Shown here in pieces: positions 59,638 to 64,000 of a stretch of 64,000 nucleotides of DNA. Source of the DNA: Isoetes taiwanensis. Lineage: Eukaryota > Streptophyta > Lycopodiopsida > Isoetales > Isoetaceae. The notes beneath the pieces were generated by a model, which worked only from the letters and a program-made list of their open reading frames with translations, was not told the origin of the DNA and ran no database searches. Within the stretch, counting starts at the first letter, position 1. Every line of letters begins with the position of its first letter. A program made the position numbers and the translations under genes. The stretch lies in the NCBI GenBank assembly GCA_021234155.1, contig JAJEKV010000033.1, positions 6,006,635-6,070,634 on the forward strand. Direction: 5' to 3'.

Positions 59638-59788
59638 ATGCACAATTCCGCTGCTTCCAGTTCTTCAGAACCATGCCGTTAGGAATGACCTGGCATTGTT
59701 GAGCAAAGAACCAACGGAGGTAACTTTATGCCACATCAAGAAGTTTTTGGGGCTGCCAAAATTCAAAGGTAAGAATGGCATTTTTTAA
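59638..59788 (+). other. Exon-like frame ending at the MULE edge
   Basis: After an ATTGTAG acceptor the frame reads IPLLPVLQNHAVRNDLALLS and EVTLCHIKKFLGLPKF. Either it leaves through AAAG|GTAAGA at 59769, or it ends at the TAA 59786-59788, which is the last codon before the MULE and part of its target duplication. The protein is not recognised. Confidence 0.45.
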
Positions 59789-61309
59789 GGGTGAAAATAG
59801 CTTTATTCTAGTTTTGGTGATTCCGTCGCGGTGAATACTCTCCCACGGAATCACAGACCCTCCGAGAATGGGATCCGTTCCGGAGGTCCCGTTTTCCGTA
59901 CCTGACAGCTTCATTTAATACCTTTCGGCGGAATCACAACCTCTACATCCCGCTGGACAGAATCACCGCCCTTTTATTCCAGGCGACGGAATCACCATCT
60001 ATAATTGATTCCGCCCGGTGGAATATCCCCAGTAAAAATTCAAATTTGTTACGTCATGTTTTTCGAGAGGTTTTGCAGCTACTGCTGCTATGGCAAAAGT
60101 AAGGAGGGCTTGCTCCTTCCATAGATGGCGTTAGAACAGGCTGGGGTTGAGGAAATTCGTTGGGCCAAAGGTAAAAGACCCTGAGCTTGGTGAATCGCCT
60201 GGAAACGGTGCTTGAGGTTTAGATATTTGCAGGCATAATTTTTTCATGATTCTTGGTTCTGATATAGCAGATTGCTTAAGCTTAAGCTGAAGCGGCTTAA
60301 AGCCGAGAAAAACCAGTGGAAAGGCTCGGATGAGCTCGGCTATGGCGATACTCGAGATGTGGATTCAGAAGCGGCTCCCTTTCCATGACAGCTATGGCGG
60401 ACCTCCCTTTGTTCCCCACATTTGGCTCCGTGACTCTGACGCCTGACCGCTTTTGGGTCCTTGATCCTTTCGTCGGATTTAATCAAGCTCATTTATATTG
60501 GAATCAACAAAAAATCGTGAACAAAGCCGCATTTTATACATTTGTCACGGATTTGTCAACGAGGAAAGGATTTTCAGCGATTTGTGAACTGGATCGGATT
60601 GATTCGATCTTTGATACATGATGCTTGTAGGGCAGTTTTCTCTGCTCATATTAAACTCAAAGGGCATGCCTCACATGAAAAGGGCATTGCCGATATTGAC
60701 AAGGGGTTCAAATCCCCAGTTTAGTTCATACCAGTGGACATGCACAGACAAAATGGAGTAGCCGAGCTTGTTTTTTCCACCATTGGTTTAGTATTAATTT
60801 CATTCATGATCTTCAAGTAACGTAGGCTTCGCTTAAACCATCCTCAACCATTTTTATGGAATCGGGCATACACTTCTGCTGGGATTGAACCATCTGCCAA
60901 TTTTTCCTCTCTGCCTGTAGTTATTACAGATTCAAAGGTCTCCAGGTGATTCCTTCCCGAGGAATAGTACGCGGTGATTCCACGGGGAAGAATATTATCG
61001 CGGTGATTCCACGGGGAGAATATTATGCGGTGATTCTGCGGGGGAGTACGCGGTGATTCCACGGGGGAGAATATTATAGTATATGGTGATTCCACCCTGC
61101 AGGATTTCGTCACGTAGAATAAAAGAGTGGTGATTTCGTCCAACGATATTTTGCAGATGTGATTCCGCCAAAAGGTATTAAATGGAGCCTGTCAGGTACG
61201 GATAACGGGGCAAGAGGGCACGGATAACAGGGCAGGAGGGTTGGTGGTTCCGGGGGAGAGTAGTCACCGCGACGGAATCACCAAAACTGGGGTAAAGCTA
61301 TTTTCACCC
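59789..61309. mobile_element. Mutator-like foldback element (MULE)
   Basis: Ends GGGTGAAAATAGCTTTA / TAAAGCTATTTTCACCC with long imperfect terminal inverted repeats of about 250 bp (59789-60030 and about 61060-61309; both contain GGTGATTCCGTCGCGGTGA and TACCTGACAG). The flanks ATTTTTTAA (59780-59788) and GTTTTTTAA (61310-61318) form a 9-bp target duplication with one mismatch; 9 bp is the Mutator size. No transposase; the 1-kb centre has a 78-codon frame (60385-60621) that I do not recognise and that might be captured host sequence. Confidence 0.85.
60967..61096. repeat. Minisatellite inside right MULE arm
   Basis: About five units of GCGGTGATTCCACGGGG plus AGAATATTAT, 23-35 bases each. The left arm has only scattered single units, so the array expanded after or apart from the left arm. 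Confidence 0.8.
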
Positions 61310-61344
61310 GTTTTTTAAGGAAATTTTGTAAAATTATAGAAAGC

Positions 61345-61350
61345 CACGTG
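61345..61350. promoter_or_regulatory. G-box (CACGTG)
   Basis: Palindromic CACGTG about 100 bp before the ATG at 61449, and only 36 bp from the MULE edge. G-boxes bind bHLH/bZIP factors; its use here is inferred from position only. Confidence 0.4.
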
Positions 61351-61448
61351 TGATCACCACATCTTGGCAAAAGTGCAGACATGAAAGCGTCGTTTGACAC
61401 ACCATCGATTCGAGAGGACGAAGCCCAATTCATCTCGAACCCTCAAAC

Positions 61449-63149
61449 ATGCCACCCAAAAAAAAGGGCAAAGCTCCTCCGTTTTACACTTCAAATGAAG
61501 ATTTGCAGCCATATAGTATGAAGGTATTTCTGACTTCCTTCCTGCACAAAAACCCTTCTGCTCATCAAACTTTGGATCAAACTTTAATCAGTCTTTGTTC
61601 TTGGAGCATTGCTAACATGTACTCTGGTAATTTGCAGGCTAATGGTGTAATTTTAACACCTCTTGGACTCAAGTGTAGCGTGCTTGGTGTGAAGTAAGCA
61701 ATCTTTAGGCTTTTTTGCGTGATCTTTCTGTTCATTTTTTGGCATATGCTGCTGCATTTGTATTCTAAAAGCAAACTATAAATTCCAGAATAGTAGTGGG
61801 CAGTTTGTTGGTAAGTAAGTGGCTCAGTTGTGGCTTTGAGTACTACAGTTTCCTTCCACAATGTTGGTGTCCTCAGAATCTAGGTGGTTTTGACATGTAT
61901 GATGAGGACAATAGGTGTGCTGTTTCGGGCAACTAGTTCGTTTTATTTTGGTTATCTAATCGAAACATATGCAATTTTGGAGGCTTATCAGATAATATTG
62001 AGAGAAAATGAATTTGGAATTATGTGAAATATCTTACTCTGTATTATCCATATGGATGCTTGGGCCTCTTCAGATATGGTAAAAGGGATGATCCAGAGTC
62101 GAGCAGTCTTTGGGTTCAGCACAGGTTGCTTTACGAGTCACCTATTGATGAAGACTTCTTTGAAGAGTACGTTGAATATGGCTTAGTGATACATGTGAAA
62201 TGAAATGAAATTCTAAAATGTAGCATGTAGAACGATAGTAAAGGAGAGGTAACGACACAATTCTCAGTGATGAGAGAGATATGTAGCCAAAATTTACGCT
62301 ACATTTTTGGAAAATGATGCATTTTTTCAAATATGGCAGCTACAAGTGCCTCCATGATGGTGAACGAATATGGAAACGGGTGTTGGAAGTAGACAAGGTA
62401 AAGCCTGATTTTCTGAGTACCAAGTGTGGTATTTTTCTTCATACCCTTTCATCATGGTCAATATGAGCATGAGAGAGTTATCAGTGAAGCCTATATGCAC
62501 CTATCTAAATTTCTCTAAATCAAATGAGACCGTGGAGGTGGATGTTGAAAGCACATCAGGCACTACGTTTCAAGGTGATGCAAAGGCACAGGAAAAGAGG
62601 AGTTCCTTAGGCATATACCTGTTTGCATCCTTCCACCATGCATGGAGAATCCGTCCATATATCCGTTCACAAAAGACAGAACGAAAGACACCAAAACTAT
62701 GTACAAGTTCAAAGACATTACATTCTAAATTCTTACATATGGGATTAATCTAATTAACACTTTTCAAACAGAAATTTAGAGCATCTTTAGGCAAAAGCAG
62801 AGGTGATTTCAAACCTTGTTATTTGTTTCAACAAGGTTAATCTCTACATCATTATTCAGACATCTTCGATAGTCAATCTTATTTTGTCCGCAATGCTTGT
62901 TGGGATTGTACACCTTGAAATCATAGTATCTCTTTGTTGTCTGCATAGGTTATCGAAGAAGATGAAGCAGAACGATTTATGGTTGAAGAATTAAATCGTA
63001 AACATCGAGAGGAGAAGGAAGAGGCTGAAGCTAAGAAGAAGAAGAAGAAACCAAAACCTGCAGAAGGAATTGTTAAAGCTACTGAAGAAGGTGCAACACC
63101 TGTAGCTAAGCCCCCAGACAATAATGTTTCATCAAATTCCAATGTTTGA
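61449..63149 (+). CDS. Uncharacterised 160-aa charged protein, five exons
   Basis: Five exons join with matching phases and GT-AG edges: 61449-61523, 61638-61693, 62074-62166, 62340-62397, 62949-63149. The product has 160 residues. A basic start (MPPKKKGKAPPF) is followed by a compact core (ANGVILTPLGLKCSVLGVKY, ESPIDEDFF, YKCLHDGERIWKRVLEV), then a charged helix (EEDEAERFMVEELNRKHREE) and a KKKKKKPKP tail, possibly a nuclear or nucleic-acid contact. I do not recognise the family. Lys/Glu-rich small proteins of this build occur among ciliary proteins, but that is only a guess. The ATG has an AAACATGCC context. The MULE ends 140 bp upstream. No frame damage, so probably functional. Confidence 0.75.
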
Positions 63150-64000
63150 AATTATCATTATTATTATCAACTTCTTATGATGATAATCATTGTTGAGAAG
63201 TAGTTGTACAGCTGCTATGAGAAAACACTGGAACTAACTGGATATTCCTTCACAATATTGTGATTTCCTTGTTCGAAATAAGTTTACAAATAATGTAGAA
63301 CTCTGCTCCTGCTAGAGCAGATTTAATAAAGCGAGAAAAGACAGGTGAGTGCGCTTGCTTGTGGTTACTGAAAAAGAGTTGCTAGCTGTACGCATCGTGA
63401 ACGTAAAATAGCAGACCATTTGAACATGCATTGTTTAGTAAGCTGTGTAATTTTTGAAGTGATGGAGATGATAAACAGGGGCTAATAGAATGAATTTTGG
63501 AAGGGAATGCTTTTGGTAGATTCCTGATTAGAGATTCTGTCCATTGAATTGCATGTAAAGATGAGATGATCCACCTTGGGTTACATAGGTTTTAGGAGAT
63601 TTCACCATAAAAGGAATGTGCACTGCAAGTATGCCAAAGTGAAGGTGGAGAATGGGATGGCCCTATCATTGTTACTTGTAAGTAGTCTCAAACTCCACGA
63701 CTAAACGCATTGTTCATTGCAGTATTTCGTTATTATGGCAAGGTTTGGGCCCCCATCCGCCAAGGATGGAAGTAAATTTGCATGGTCATCGATGCCCTAT
63801 GGGTTATGGCCACAAAAATGCCATTACAATGGCCGTCATGTGAGTAATAGACCTCGGTAGTAAACTTCCTTTGTTTTATTTTGGAGTACCGTCTAAGAAA
63901 CCTGGTTCTTACCAGGATATAATGTCAAAAAGAAGAATGGCAAGCAGGGATTTTGGTTTTGTGAGATATCCGCCACCCTATTGGAGTAAGTACATTGTTG
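63150..64000 (+). other. 3' UTR and downstream flank
   Basis: AATAAA at 63325-63330 is a candidate polyadenylation signal for the 160-residue gene, about 180 bp after its stop. No further gene is supported to the window end. Confidence 0.5.

Overview
The window is nuclear DNA of a land plant. It holds an OBERON4/TITANIA-type PHD protein, a plant-type CCR4 deadenylase relic, a plant Ty3/gypsy chromovirus, a Tat/Athila-like Ty3/gypsy element, initiator-Met-primed LTR elements and AT-rich GT-AG introns. The LINE is unlike common angiosperm L1 elements and the intergenic DNA is long and TE-rich. That would suit a fern, lycophyte or bryophyte, but this is a guess. No bacterial, organellar or CRISPR features were seen.

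Region 1-11.3 kb is the gene-like end. A decayed CCR4 copy (500-2206) has an in-frame stop and a lost splice donor, and a foldback MITE sits in its first intron. It is followed by a poly(A) retroposon with a 13-bp target duplication (4202-4840), two Helitron-like 3' ends, and one large intact gene on the minus strand (6918-11007). That gene encodes an OBE4/TTA2-like protein of about 1250 residues.

Region 11.3-24.4 kb is mostly intergenic. It contains a second foldback MITE, a 537-bp TRIM whose LTRs carry a tRNA-Ala(UGC)-like sequence, a Ty3/gypsy gag/pol relic, unrecognised exon-like pieces (20.0-21.9 kb), and simple repeats.

Region 24.4-30.8 kb is one minus-strand LINE (ORF1 tail, endonuclease, reverse transcriptase, zinc-binding tail). 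A 3-kb non-autonomous LTR element (25666-28657, 5-bp duplication ATGCT) splits it. The interior of that element is largely a chain of tandem arrays.

Region 30.8-34.6 kb has a duplicated unit with a strong palindrome, diverged direct repeats and the 3' half of a split host exon.

Region 34.6-58.7 kb is a nested pair. A minus-strand chromovirus (34563-58735, duplication AGGGA, chromodomain present, two extra TATA-led open regions upstream of gag) inserted into a host exon. An 11.07-kb Tat/Athila-like element (47565-58638, duplication TGAAC) then inserted into its 5' LTR. The younger element carries about 4 kb of coding-like sequence, including a coiled coil, beyond integrase. Both elements are broken by many small frameshifts, and differences between paired LTRs cluster in GC-rich stretches.

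Region 58.7-64 kb has the other half of the split host exon, a short exon that stops at the edge of a 1.52-kb Mutator-like foldback element (59789-61309), and an intact-looking five-exon gene for an unrecognised 160-residue charged protein (61449-63149). Insertion order read from nesting: LINE before the non-autonomous LTR element; host gene, then chromovirus, then Tat/Athila-like element.
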